A stretch of 25,709 nucleotides of DNA. Origin: Bacteriovorax sp. UBA1852 (GTDB lineage Bacteria; Bdellovibrionota; Bacteriovoracia; Bacteriovoracales; Bacteriovoracaceae). The notes under the pieces were generated by a model, which had not been told where the DNA came from, did not search any database, and saw nothing but the letters and a program-made list of their open reading frames with translations. The position numbers and the translations under genes are program-made. Location: NCBI GenBank assembly GCA_002338505.1, contig DDIK01000050.1, forward strand, positions 1-25,709, given 5' to 3'. Shown here piece by piece: positions 7,722-15,407 of this stretch (position 1 is the first letter of the stretch; every line of letters begins with the position of its first letter).

Positions 7722-8249
7722 ATGACTTCAATTACAAAGTTCTATCTCAATGAAGAAGCTAATCATATGGGATTATATCTCAAAGATATTTGGAATTTCT
7801 CTGAGTGGGAGTTTGAAAATACACATGACTTTATTCAGTGGATGTTTCCTATTGAGCTTCAATCAAAGCATAGTCCAGAGGCTCCGATAGTTTCAAGTTC
7901 TGATTTATCCAAACTCTTAGATAATATACAATTTAAGGAAAACCTATTACATTCACTTTTTAAAGCAGAGAATTGCTGGGGTCTTGAAGTGAATCATCAA
8001 AGAATAAATAGAACTAGGCCACGTGACTTTAAGACATTTGATGAGCTTAATTGGCCAACAGCCTATCATCATAATTACCTACGTATCTCGAGGGCTCTTC
8101 ATTGTTTGACTTTATTTGGTCTTGAAAATGAGGCGAAAGAGCTACTTGATTATCTTGAAGCCAATGTTTGTGAGGTCTACGAACACCTTATTGGAAAAGA
8201 GACCATTAATAATTGGAAAGAATCAATATCGTATAAGTGTGCTGCTTAA
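7722..8249 (+). CDS. Bacterial OGFr-domain protein
   Basis: The 175-residue protein matches the conserved N-terminal region of the opioid growth factor receptor family. Matching segments are FYLNEEANHMGLYLKDIWNF, FENTHDFIQWMFPI (where animal OGFr has THDYIQWLFPL) and HHNYLRISRALHCLTLFGL. The family is widespread in bacteria but has no established bacterial function, and nothing implies opioid signalling here. It has no signal peptide or membrane segment, so it is probably cytosolic. Its stop codon forms a shared TTAA with the stop of the convergent esterase-fold gene, so the two genes overlap by 4 bases. A GGGGG ribosome site supports this start. Confidence 0.85.
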   Translation: MTSITKFYLNEEANHMGLYLKDIWNFSEWEFENTHDFIQWMFPIELQSKHSPEAPIVSSSDLSKLLDNIQFKENLLHSLFKAENCWGLEVNHQRINRTRPRDFKTFDELNWPTAYHHNYLRISRALHCLTLFGLENEAKELLDYLEANVCEVYEHLIGKETINNWKESISYKCAA

Positions 8250-9505
8250 TCTCTTAAGTCAGTCACCTCAGGAATAAAGTAAAAAGCATCTGCAGCTTCA
8301 CCATATTTTCCAAATGTAGGTTCATACCCATTAACTACGGTCTGAATAAGGTCTTCATTATCTTTAATAACTTGAGAGTTCTTAAAGTAGATTCCTTTGT
8401 CTGGACTTATTTCATAGAGTGATTCTTCCAAAGTTTCAGGAATGAGCTTTATTGTACAAGTTTTTCGACCAGAACAATGATGACCGCGATGTTCCCCACG
8501 TCCAATAAAGCTCCATATTGCAAAGACTCTATTCGGATATCGCTTCGTGATCCATGCTCCTATAGTATCCCAATCGTTATATCTCTTTCCGTTTGAGTTT
8601 TGTTTGTCTGTTTTTATGAGATGCCCATTATGACCTAGGAAAATGTACTTTTCATGGGGTTTTTCATTCTTTAGAACATAGGTCATAATTTCAAACATTC
8701 TTTTTTCGCGCCAATCAAAGATACTCCAATTAAATGGCTTCTTTTTAATGTCTTCATCAAAGATCACACTGTCTTTAAAGCTTTTATAAAAGTGAAGAAA
8801 GTGATCGTAATCTTTAACTTCTCTAATTCCTAGAGATCTTACTTTTTGCGCAGCTTTAAGTCCTGACTCTAAATATAGTCTTTTAAAATCACTTCTCTTG
8901 GATTTTTCAAAAGACTTAAGCGATTGTGAAAATGATTTATTCTTCTTCGCAAACTTAATAACATCAGAACGATTACTGAACTTATCAAAGTCTAGATATG
9001 CTGTACCAGGTCTCATATCTAAATCAAAACCAGCAAATTTTAGTTTTGGATATGATTTTTTGAGTTTTCTAAGCTCTTTAAAAAAGCGAACACTTTCTTT
9101 AACTTGAACAATGTCTCGATACTTTAATGGTTCACCATATTTAAAACCAAAAAGTCCTATTTGTTTTAAGTAGTCTTCATTTCCTGTCTCTAAGAATAAA
9201 TTCGCTCTTCGTGCAGATGCTGTACCCATTTCTTCGTATATATTATAATAGCCCAATTTCAAAAGCTCTTTGATAAAGGCAATTCTATAAGTGTATTTTT
9301 CATGAAAGTAATGATCAGCTTCTCCGAGAAATACAAATTTATTTCCAGGTATGTCTCTTCGGAGTGATGCCTTAATGCCATTTGAAAGGACTTTATTAAC
9401 CTTATCTTTTACGTGGTTTTTCTCAATCCAGCTTTTGACATCAGATAGATTTGCGTGAGCACTTATATTCAACAAGAAGGTAGCTATAATCAACATTAAT
9501 TTCAT
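8246..9505 (-). CDS. Secreted erythromycin-esterase-fold hydrolase
   Basis: The 419-residue protein has a signal peptide (MKLMLIIATFLLNISAHA) and the core of the erythromycin esterase family. It has FLGEADHYFHEKY (59-71; E62 and H65 at the position of the GEATHG motif), a conserved acidic segment YEEMG (90-94), and LGHNGHLIK (290-298; H292 and H295), corresponding to the AHNxH motif. Family members hydrolyse macrolide lactones, but many relatives act on other substrates, and secretion makes a resistance role unlikely. Cys344 and Cys350 could form a disulfide. The ATG is preceded by a good AAGGAG site. It converges on the OGFr-domain gene and is divergent from the gene at 9648. Confidence 0.8.
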   Translation of the reverse strand: MKLMLIIATFLLNISAHANLSDVKSWIEKNHVKDKVNKVLSNGIKASLRRDIPGNKFVFLGEADHYFHEKYTYRIAFIKELLKLGYYNIYEEMGTASARRANLFLETGNEDYLKQIGLFGFKYGEPLKYRDIVQVKESVRFFKELRKLKKSYPKLKFAGFDLDMRPGTAYLDFDKFSNRSDVIKFAKKNKSFSQSLKSFEKSKRSDFKRLYLESGLKAAQKVRSLGIREVKDYDHFLHFYKSFKDSVIFDEDIKKKPFNWSIFDWREKRMFEIMTYVLKNEKPHEKYIFLGHNGHLIKTDKQNSNGKRYNDWDTIGAWITKRYPNRVFAIWSFIGRGEHRGHHCSGRKTCTIKLIPETLEESLYEISPDKGIYFKNSQVIKDNEDLIQTVVNGYEPTFGKYGEAADAFYFIPEVTDLRD

Positions 9506-9616
9506 TGTGACTCCTTAAAAGTCCTTCACGATTGAGGGCTGAAGATTAACTGCCCTGTAAACGTTCGTCATTAACTCTGAAATAGTTTCAAACTTTCACT
9601 ATTTGATCCCTATTTC

Positions 9617-9625
9617 TGTTATATT
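9617..9625 (+). promoter_or_regulatory. Extended -10 promoter TGTTATATT
   Basis: TG, one base, then TATATT fits an extended -10 element, which can act without a strong -35. It lies 22 bases before the ATG at 9648, which has an AGGAG ribosome site. Confidence 0.45.
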
Positions 9626-9647
9626 TTGAATAGATAGGAGAATTTTC

Positions 9648-10625
9648 ATGAATAGTACACTAAAATATGTTGGGTTTCTGGCACTTTTATTGATTCAATC
9701 TATTTCGATAAGTGCGGCCCAAGATGATTTCTGGGGTGATTTAAGCAAGAAGAAATACATCAATGCAGATTTTGTATTAGAAAAGCTAGGTAATTTAGAC
9801 CGTTATCAAGAATTCTATGAAAAAACTCTCTCTGAAATAAGAAATGAGTACATCTCTGAGGCAAAGCAGCTTCTTGAAGCCGGAGCAACTGGGGCAGAGG
9901 CCATGAAAATGGTTGCAAGCTTTGATAATCGAGCTTCAGCCAGAAGAGAAGAGATTTTTAACTTTGATATTGGAAAGTCAATTGCAAGATTTGTAAGAAT
10001 CGGCCTTGATAGCCTTTATAATACACATCTTACATATAATGGTAGTCGCCTTCTGACATTTACGAGAAATAACCCTCGTTATCAGCCAACTCTTGGATTT
10101 GGCCCTATTATGAGTGGATCAGGGGTTGTTTACGCCACTCTAAGTATTGAAGATAGACGTACTGGAGATGTCTTTACTGTCTATGAAATGGCCCACATAT
10201 CTAAAGTTGATGCCTTAGGAAGATCTCTAGCTCTTAAACTTTTTCATAATGTTCATAGAACAAGATTTCCACTAGAAGTGAAAACTAATAATGTTGATAA
10301 AAATGTCTTTCATCTACAGAGGCCATTAAAGTTTGGAGCTCCGACGTCATATCGAAATCAGGCGCAAAGAGCCCAGAGGATGTGTCAGAGACGTGGTATG
10401 AGGCTTCCGACAATAAGTGAAATGGAGGATTTCTTCATGGATGGTATTTACGGTGGAGGAGTTGGCCAGGCTTCACGTAAGAGTGGTTGGGCGGCAACAA
10501 GACTTTCACAACCTTACTACGTAAATGACGTATTCTATAAAGGAACAAATTCTCAAAATAGGCCTGCAATCAACTTTTCTCTTAATTATCTTTGTGTAGA
10601 GGAAGTGATTTGGAGCTGGCGATAG
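9648..10625 (+). CDS. Secreted protein with DUF1566/FGE-like C-terminal domain, unknown function
   Basis: The 325-residue protein has a signal peptide ending near ISAAQDD and a helical region (about 30-110). A middle domain has no family I recognise. The C-terminal segment (about 235-320) resembles the C-type-lectin-like fold of formylglycine-generating-enzyme/DUF1566 proteins. It contains AQRMCQRRGMRLPTISEMEDFF, then SGWAAT, and ends in NYLCVEE. The two cysteines of this segment are placed as in that family, where they form a disulfide. Such domains bind carbohydrate or protein in secreted bacterial proteins. Binding of prey or surface material would fit the suspected lifestyle but is not shown. 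The gene is preceded by AGGAG and an extended -10 box. Confidence 0.6.
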   Translation: MNSTLKYVGFLALLLIQSISISAAQDDFWGDLSKKKYINADFVLEKLGNLDRYQEFYEKTLSEIRNEYISEAKQLLEAGATGAEAMKMVASFDNRASARREEIFNFDIGKSIARFVRIGLDSLYNTHLTYNGSRLLTFTRNNPRYQPTLGFGPIMSGSGVVYATLSIEDRRTGDVFTVYEMAHISKVDALGRSLALKLFHNVHRTRFPLEVKTNNVDKNVFHLQRPLKFGAPTSYRNQAQRAQRMCQRRGMRLPTISEMEDFFMDGIYGGGVGQASRKSGWAATRLSQPYYVNDVFYKGTNSQNRPAINFSLNYLCVEEVIWSWR

Positions 10626-10650
10626 TCTTGAGTAAAATTTATTGGCAAGG

Positions 10651-10666
10651 GTTAAGAATTCTTGAC
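10651..10666. promoter_or_regulatory. Near-perfect palindrome upstream of the OmpR-type regulator
   Basis: GTTAAGAATTCTTGAC is a 16-base palindrome with one mismatched position pair and a perfect AAGAATTCTT core. It ends inside a TTGACT hexamer (10662-10667). An extended -10 (TGTTATAAA, 10676-10684) and TACAAT (10691-10696) follow. It may be an operator for the regulator gene at 10705. Confidence 0.4.
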
Positions 10667-10704
10667 TTTTATATTTGTTATAAAATTATGTACAATTAAA
10701 TTTA

Positions 10705-11388
10705 ATGAGTAAATATAAGATCCTCTATATTGATGATAGCTCTCTCAACTTGGAAACTTTTCAGGATGAGTTTGCTGATGTTTATGCAATCTCTACTTGT
10801 AGTGATTCTATGTCTTGTCTCACTATGATGATCGAATCCAATCCAGATTTAGTCATTCTAGATGTTCATATGCCACGGCTTAGTGGAGTAGAAGTATTTA
10901 ACCAAATGAGAGAACATCCACAGTTAAAGAAGTTGCCTGTTATGTTTTACTCCGCAGATGACTCTGATGATACCCTTGTAAATGGACTTGCTCTAGGCGC
11001 TGAGGACTTCTTGCTACGCTCAATGAGCCCAGCTCACATAAGAGCTAGGATCGATGCGAGACTCTCTAGTTATTATAAGTTAAATAGAAAGAAGTTAAAC
11101 TTTATGAATCTTAGCCTCAAAATAGAAGACAATAGTGTTCATATAGATAAAGAAAGGGTTCCACTAACTCTCATCGAGTTTAAGATATTAGATTTTCTTT
11201 TAAAGAATAGAGACTCTCGTGTCATGAAGGATGAACTGATTTCAGCAGTTTGGAATAAAGTCCATGTTCAGTCTCGAACTCTTAATACACATCTTTCAAA
11301 TTTGAGGACAAAAATAAAAGACGCGGAATTTGTTATTAGAATCAATAGAAATAACCAAATTCTTCTGCTTCCTAGGAAGAATGATTAG
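10705..11388 (+). CDS. OmpR-family response regulator with altered receiver switch residues
   Basis: The 227-residue protein has a receiver domain (about 4-120) with acidic pair D10/D11, phospho-acceptor D53 (ILDVHMP) and S82. A winged-helix DNA-binding domain follows (about 128-225, with LTLIEFKILDFLL, VMKDELISAVW and SRTLNTHLSNLRTKI). It should control transcription when phosphorylated. The conserved strand-5 Lys-Pro is replaced by R104-S105 (FLLRSMSP). The Arg might still contact the phosphoryl group, but the cis-proline turn is lost, so signalling may be unusual or constitutive. There is no kinase gene nearby. It has no Shine-Dalgarno: TACAAT ends 8 bases before the ATG, which would give a nearly leaderless mRNA. 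It precedes the metallopeptidase/ATP-grasp pair and may regulate it. Confidence 0.88.
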   Translation: MSKYKILYIDDSSLNLETFQDEFADVYAISTCSDSMSCLTMMIESNPDLVILDVHMPRLSGVEVFNQMREHPQLKKLPVMFYSADDSDDTLVNGLALGAEDFLLRSMSPAHIRARIDARLSSYYKLNRKKLNFMNLSLKIEDNSVHIDKERVPLTLIEFKILDFLLKNRDSRVMKDELISAVWNKVHVQSRTLNTHLSNLRTKIKDAEFVIRINRNNQILLLPRKND

Positions 11389-11411
11389 CCTCTAAGGGCT
11401 TGTAATCTTTT
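11383..11411 (+). terminator. Weak candidate terminator after the OmpR-type regulator
   Basis: GATTAGCC (11383-11390) can pair with GGGCT (11396-11400) and TAATC (11403-11407) around a small bulge. A short T-run (TTTTC) follows. The stem starts inside the regulator's stop codon region. Confidence 0.3.
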
Positions 11412-11441
11412 CAAAAATACCCATGAAAATTTAGAGTCGTA

Positions 11442-11447
11442 TATAAT
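11442..11447 (+). promoter_or_regulatory. Consensus -10 box TATAAT, predicted leaderless start
   Basis: A perfect TATAAT ends exactly 6 bases before the ATG at 11454, so the transcript should begin at or next to the start codon. No Shine-Dalgarno is present, and no clear -35 is visible. Confidence 0.5.
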
Positions 11448-11453
11448 ACAAAT

Positions 11454-12452
11454 ATGTCCAATTATATGTATAGACCACTTCTAGAGAGAAAATTAAGAGA
11501 CTTTAATCTCAATTTAAACTCTATTCTTCATACAGGTGCGATAGATATTTTAAAGAGTGAACTCAAGAGAAAAGAACTTCTCTTTGATCCTCATATTTGG
11601 ATTGGTGATGAGTGGTTTTCTCCAACAGGGGTGACGGGCTTTGCCATTCCCTTTTATATGTTTAATCGGGATCTTCTAAATCTTGAAAAGAAGTTTATTG
11701 GCTTTGCCGAAGGTGAAAATAAAGAGCACTTTTTAAAGCTTCTAAGACATGAGTGTGCTCACGCTATTGATCATGCTTACTTCTTTAAAGATGATCAAAA
11801 CTGGAAAGATATATTTGGAAATTACAATAGACCTTATCCACAAAGCTATACTTTTAAGAAGTACACAAAGAACTTTGTAAAGCATCTTCCTGAGGGCTAT
11901 GCCCAATCACACCCTGAAGAAGACTGGGCCGAAACATTTGCTGTATGGCTTAATCCCTCATCACAGTGGCGAAGAAAGTATGAAGGTTGGGGTTGCATTC
12001 ATAAGTTAAATTATCTCGATCAGTTAATGAAGAACTACAAGAATCAAAAGCCAAATATTATTTTAAATAAAGAAATTGATTCTTATGAAGAATGCGACAT
12101 AACTCTTGAAGAGTACTTTGAAAGAAAGATTAAGCACTATAAATTAAAAGAAAGACCATCAACAAGACACTTGCGAGCAATCGCTCACAAGGATTATAGT
12201 GGTGAACCTCTTCATGATCTTTTAAAGTTATATGAAAAACAATTATCAAAGAAACTATCTAAAGACTTAAATACCACTCAGTATATGCTTAATAAGGTTT
12301 TAAGTGATCTAAAGAAAACAGCGAAGGCTGAAAAACTCAATATAAATAATAAGATGACATCGAAAAAAGATCCTTCTAAGATATTAGAAGAGTGCACTTT
12401 CATCCATTATGAGAAAGTCATGAGAAATAATCGTCATCGAGTTATTATGTGA
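11454..12452 (+). CDS. Putative zinc metallopeptidase (Peptidase_Mx type, HExxH)
   Basis: The 332-residue protein carries H99-E100-C101-A102-H103 within LLRHECAHAIDHAY. This is the HExxH motif in which the two His bind zinc and Glu is the catalytic base. Downstream PEEDWAETFAVWL (about 154-166) offers E160 as the third zinc ligand. This arrangement matches the putative zinc-binding metallopeptidase family (Peptidase_Mx). There is no signal peptide, so it is likely cytosolic. The Lys-rich C-terminal region (about 230-320) is helical and of unknown role. Its stop codon overlaps the GTG start of the ATP-grasp gene by 4 bases. The coupling suggests the two enzymes work on the same peptide-like molecule. 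Confidence 0.82.
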   Translation: MSNYMYRPLLERKLRDFNLNLNSILHTGAIDILKSELKRKELLFDPHIWIGDEWFSPTGVTGFAIPFYMFNRDLLNLEKKFIGFAEGENKEHFLKLLRHECAHAIDHAYFFKDDQNWKDIFGNYNRPYPQSYTFKKYTKNFVKHLPEGYAQSHPEEDWAETFAVWLNPSSQWRRKYEGWGCIHKLNYLDQLMKNYKNQKPNIILNKEIDSYEECDITLEEYFERKIKHYKLKERPSTRHLRAIAHKDYSGEPLHDLLKLYEKQLSKKLSKDLNTTQYMLNKVLSDLKKTAKAEKLNINNKMTSKKDPSKILEECTFIHYEKVMRNNRHRVIM

Positions 12453-13465
12453 AAAAAAGAGTTTTAGTTCTCGTTCATATTGATTTAATCCCACCATCAG
12501 TCATTGATACTAAAGTTGATAATAGCTACGAGCCATGGATAACTGAATTTGATGTTATCTCTACTTTAAAAGAAAGTGGTCATGATGTTTCTGTGTTGGG
12601 AGTTTATGATGAACTTGCTGTCATAAGAAAGAGAGTTGAAGAATTTAAGCCACACATCATTTTCAATCTCTTAGAAGAGTTTGATGGAAATGTCCTGATG
12701 GATCAGCATATTGTCAGTTTCTTAGAGCTTTTAAAAATAAAGTATACTGGTTGTTCTCCTCGAGGCCTAATGCTTTCAAGAGATAAGTCTTTAACTAAGA
12801 AGATTCTAAGCTACCATCGTATAGCAACTCCAAAGTTCCAGGTTATAAAAAGTCAGATAGGAAAGAAACTCAAGTCTGTAAGAATAAAGAAAGGACTGAA
12901 GTATCCTTTGATCGTTAAATGTTTAAATGAAGATGCATCTCTAGGACTAAGTAATTCCTCTATTGTAAAAAGCGAAGAGAAGGCGATAGAAAGAGTTCGC
13001 TACCTCTTTGATAAATATAAGACAGATGTCATCGTAGAAGAGTTTATTGCAGGTAAGGAGATCTATGTCGGTGTGATTGGCAATAAGCGTCTTGAGGTCC
13101 TTCCGATACTCGAATTACATTTTGATAATGCTCAAAAGCCAGAACTCGAGATTTATTCTGAACGTGCAAAGTGGTCTAAGAAGCATAGAGATAATAAAGG
13201 TGTTAGAGTTGCAACGACAGAGATTAACTCGAGCATTCAAGAAAAAATTATTCGTATGTGTAAGAAATCTTATCAGGTTCTTAATTTAGATGGTGTTGCC
13301 AGGATTGACTTTAGAATTTCAGAGGAAGGAGTACCTTATATTATCGAAGTAAATGCAAATCCAAATCTTGCTCTTGAAGACGAGTTTGCAATTTCCTGGA
13401 TGAGAACCGGAAAGAGCTACCCAGCACTTATTGATAAATTAGTATCGCTTGGATTAAGGCGTTAG
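12449..13465 (+). CDS. ATP-grasp ligase, D-Ala-D-Ala ligase-like
   Basis: The 338-residue protein has the ATP-grasp fold of D-alanine-D-alanine ligases. An N-terminal Rossmann-like part (IIFNLLEEFDG, TGCSPRGLMLSRDKSLTKKIL) is followed by the ATP-clamp strands (YPLIVKCLNEDASLGLSN; VIVEEFIAGKEIYVGVIG). The Mg-binding C-terminal DGVARIDFR...IIEVNANPNL comes next. Such enzymes activate a carboxylate as acyl phosphate and join it to an amine. It is unlikely to be the cell-wall Ddl, because the sequence is divergent and it is coupled to a peptidase. The start is GTG (12449-12451), overlapping the previous TGA, and no separate ribosome site is obvious. Its 3' end overlaps convergent rlmN by 12 bases. 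Confidence 0.85.
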   Translation: MKKRVLVLVHIDLIPPSVIDTKVDNSYEPWITEFDVISTLKESGHDVSVLGVYDELAVIRKRVEEFKPHIIFNLLEEFDGNVLMDQHIVSFLELLKIKYTGCSPRGLMLSRDKSLTKKILSYHRIATPKFQVIKSQIGKKLKSVRIKKGLKYPLIVKCLNEDASLGLSNSSIVKSEEKAIERVRYLFDKYKTDVIVEEFIAGKEIYVGVIGNKRLEVLPILELHFDNAQKPELEIYSERAKWSKKHRDNKGVRVATTEINSSIQEKIIRMCKKSYQVLNLDGVARIDFRISEEGVPYIIEVNANPNLALEDEFAISWMRTGKSYPALIDKLVSLGLRR

Positions 13466-14497
13466 ACGATTGTTTTCAAATTCAGTTTTTAATTGCCCAC
13501 ATGCTGCAAGAATATCATCTCCACGTGTAACTCTAATCGTTGTAATAAATCCATTGTCGTGAAGTTGATCTCTAAACCAATTGATTTTTTCATCACTTGG
13601 TCTCTTGAACTTACTTCCAGGGTAGTCATTGAAAGGAATAATATTAATTTTTGAATGCTTCTTTTGAATGATCTTCATCAATCCTTCAATATCTTCAGGT
13701 GAATCATTGAAGTCTTTGATGAGGATATATTCATACATAATTCTACGTGATGACTTTTGTGGAATATTCTTAAGTGCTCCAAAGAGTCTCTCAAGATCAT
13801 GGGTCTTATTTATTGGCATCAGTTCAGATCTCTTATCATTTCTAACTGCATGAAGAGAAACGGCAACATTCACATCTGGAAATTCTTCCCACTTCTCAAT
13901 TTGAGGAACGAGTCCTGATGTTGAAATTGTTATTTTTTGACGTGATAGAGCTAGCCCGTCTTGATGTAGAAATATCTCACAAGCATCTTTAACATTTCTA
14001 AAGTTGTGAAGTGGCTCACCTTGTCCCATAAAAACGACATTAGAAATTCTTGCTTCGTCTTCCTCAAGATCATTTGTGATAGCGAGTAGTTGACCCACGA
14101 TCTCATGAGTTTTGAGGTTACGACTTAGGCCCTGAGTTCCTGTATGACAAAAAGTACATCCAATCGCACAACCGACTTGTGATGATATACACAAGGTACT
14201 TCTATTCTCTGTAGGTATGTAGACGGCTTCGACAGTTAGGCCGTCCTCAAAGCCGATAAGATACTTCTTAGTTCCATCTTTTGATTTTCCGCGCCAGATA
14301 ATTTTAGGCATAGAAAAGGAAAAGTGATCTTTAAGAGTCTTAATATTAGATTTTGATATATCATCCCAGCTCTCTGGACAGTAGTTGAGATGGTGATAAA
14401 AGTTCTTGTTTATCTTTTTAATTAAAGACTTATTAAGCTCATTTTTTTCAAAATAAGCTACAAGCTTCTTTGGTGAAAAGTCATAGATGGCATTCAT
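13454..14497 (-). CDS. rlmN: Dual-specificity 23S rRNA/tRNA adenine C2-methyltransferase RlmN
   Basis: The 347-residue protein methylates C2 of A2503 in 23S rRNA, and of A37 in some tRNAs, by radical SAM chemistry. The cluster motif is C110-x3-C114-x2-C117 (VGCAIGCTFCHTG). The two extra conserved cysteines are C103 (TLCISSQ), matching E. coli C118, and C333 (ILAACGQLK), matching the methyl-carrying C355. VVFMGQGEPLHN is the SAM-binding block. All catalytic residues are present and the length is normal. It lies 35 bases downstream of the tandem endonuclease genes on the same strand. TATTTT ends 6 bases before its ATG and no Shine-Dalgarno is seen, so it may also have its own leaderless transcript. 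Confidence 0.97.
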   Translation of the reverse strand: MNAIYDFSPKKLVAYFEKNELNKSLIKKINKNFYHHLNYCPESWDDISKSNIKTLKDHFSFSMPKIIWRGKSKDGTKKYLIGFEDGLTVEAVYIPTENRSTLCISSQVGCAIGCTFCHTGTQGLSRNLKTHEIVGQLLAITNDLEEDEARISNVVFMGQGEPLHNFRNVKDACEIFLHQDGLALSRQKITISTSGLVPQIEKWEEFPDVNVAVSLHAVRNDKRSELMPINKTHDLERLFGALKNIPQKSSRRIMYEYILIKDFNDSPEDIEGLMKIIQKKHSKINIIPFNDYPGSKFKRPSDEKINWFRDQLHDNGFITTIRVTRGDDILAACGQLKTEFENNRLTP

Positions 14498-14503
14498 AAG
14501 CGC

Positions 14504-14509
14504 AAAATA
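14504..14509 (-). promoter_or_regulatory. Weak -10-like TATTTT upstream of rlmN
   Basis: On the minus strand TATTTT is followed by exactly 6 bases and the rlmN ATG, the same geometry as the better boxes in this window. The match to consensus is only 4 of 6. Confidence 0.25.
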
Positions 14510-14532
14510 ACGCTAATTACCAACGTGGTCAA

Positions 14533-15342
14533 TTAGAAATTGCTGATTCTTGAAACTAGTTCAGGGTAGTCAATAAATGGATTTCTATTACCCTGAATTT
14601 CATAGATTGCATCGTTTCTTTTAAGTTCTTTACTATCAACAGGGTCAGACTCATGCCACTTTCTAAGGGTTGATTCCACACGTCTAGAGATTGTCATTTT
14701 GTATCTGACAGCAAAGTAGAACATTGCTCTTGCTACATTTCCTTTGTGCTTCTTAGGTGGTTCAAAATTACGATTTTCATACTGTGAACTAGTGCATTCT
14801 CTGCTCAGTCCACGATCAGACTTGATTTCACCAAAGTCATGAGAGTCTCTGATTGAATTTGCACGAGAATTCGTTGGAAAGAGGTGATGGAGATCACTTT
14901 TTTGATATCTACTGTAGTGATTGAATTTACTTTGAGGCCAGGTGTGCTCACAGTTTATAACCGTATGATTTGGAATTTTATTTGGCCCAATTCGTCCCAC
15001 CTTACTAGAGGAGTAGTAGTCGATATCACAGTAAACATCGTGAACGAAGTATTCTCCGCCTTTATCTCTCTCAAGATGAAGTTGGCCAAATAGGGCCGTT
15101 CTAGCATCTCTATAGTTGAGCTTCTTATGAGAGTAGCATTTTCCTTTATTTGAGCAACCAAAGAGGTCGTGAGAGCCAGGAACCTTAGTATGTCTTCTGG
15201 TTAAAAGGCTGTGAATAGATGTTTTGAGTGGTTCGTTAGTAATTTGTAATTCGACATCTGAGATGAACTCTAGAGGGTAGTAGGTATGATTAAAAGCAAG
15301 TACATATAAATTTACTAATGCTAGAAAAATATATTTATTCAA
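14533..15342 (-). CDS. Secreted endonuclease I (EndA/NucM family), copy 1
   Basis: The 269-residue nuclease has a hydrophobic N-terminal export segment (MNKYIFLALVNLYVLAF) and the endonuclease I core. NCEHTWPQS (130-138) contains the catalytic His133, and KSDLHHLFPTNSRANSIR (148-165) is the metal-binding part of the His-Me finger. The conserved HKGNVARAMFYF and NPFID segments follow. Conserved cysteines (C63, C69, C105, C131, C183) suggest disulfides in the periplasm or outside. The enzyme degrades DNA non-specifically and could digest prey DNA. The start is TTG (15340-15342), backed by a perfect AAGGAGG five bases upstream. It is the second of a tandem pair, 65 bases after copy 2. Confidence 0.93.
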   Translation of the reverse strand: MNKYIFLALVNLYVLAFNHTYYPLEFISDVELQITNEPLKTSIHSLLTRRHTKVPGSHDLFGCSNKGKCYSHKKLNYRDARTALFGQLHLERDKGGEYFVHDVYCDIDYYSSSKVGRIGPNKIPNHTVINCEHTWPQSKFNHYSRYQKSDLHHLFPTNSRANSIRDSHDFGEIKSDRGLSRECTSSQYENRNFEPPKKHKGNVARAMFYFAVRYKMTISRRVESTLRKWHESDPVDSKELKRNDAIYEIQGNRNPFIDYPELVSRISNF

Positions 15343-15347
15343 ACCGG

Positions 15348-15354
15348 CCTCCTT
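15348..15354 (-). promoter_or_regulatory. Strong ribosome site fixing a TTG start
   Basis: AAGGAGG on the minus strand lies 5 bases before TTG 15342. It fixes this rare start codon, since no ATG lies nearby in frame. Confidence 0.8.
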
Positions 15355-15407
15355 GTAAAGTTCGAATTAGAGTACATAGGCAAAGCAACTGTGCGAAGAA
15401 AAATATC

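Noticed and set aside
8246..9505. Macrolide resistance gene (ere)
   Set aside because: The fold is right, but the protein is exported and divergent, so a resistance name is not justified.
13077..13289. Open frames inside other genes (for example 13077-13289, 14955-15161, 23172-23405)
   Set aside because: They lie in other frames of clearly recognised proteins and have no domain or ribosome site of their own.
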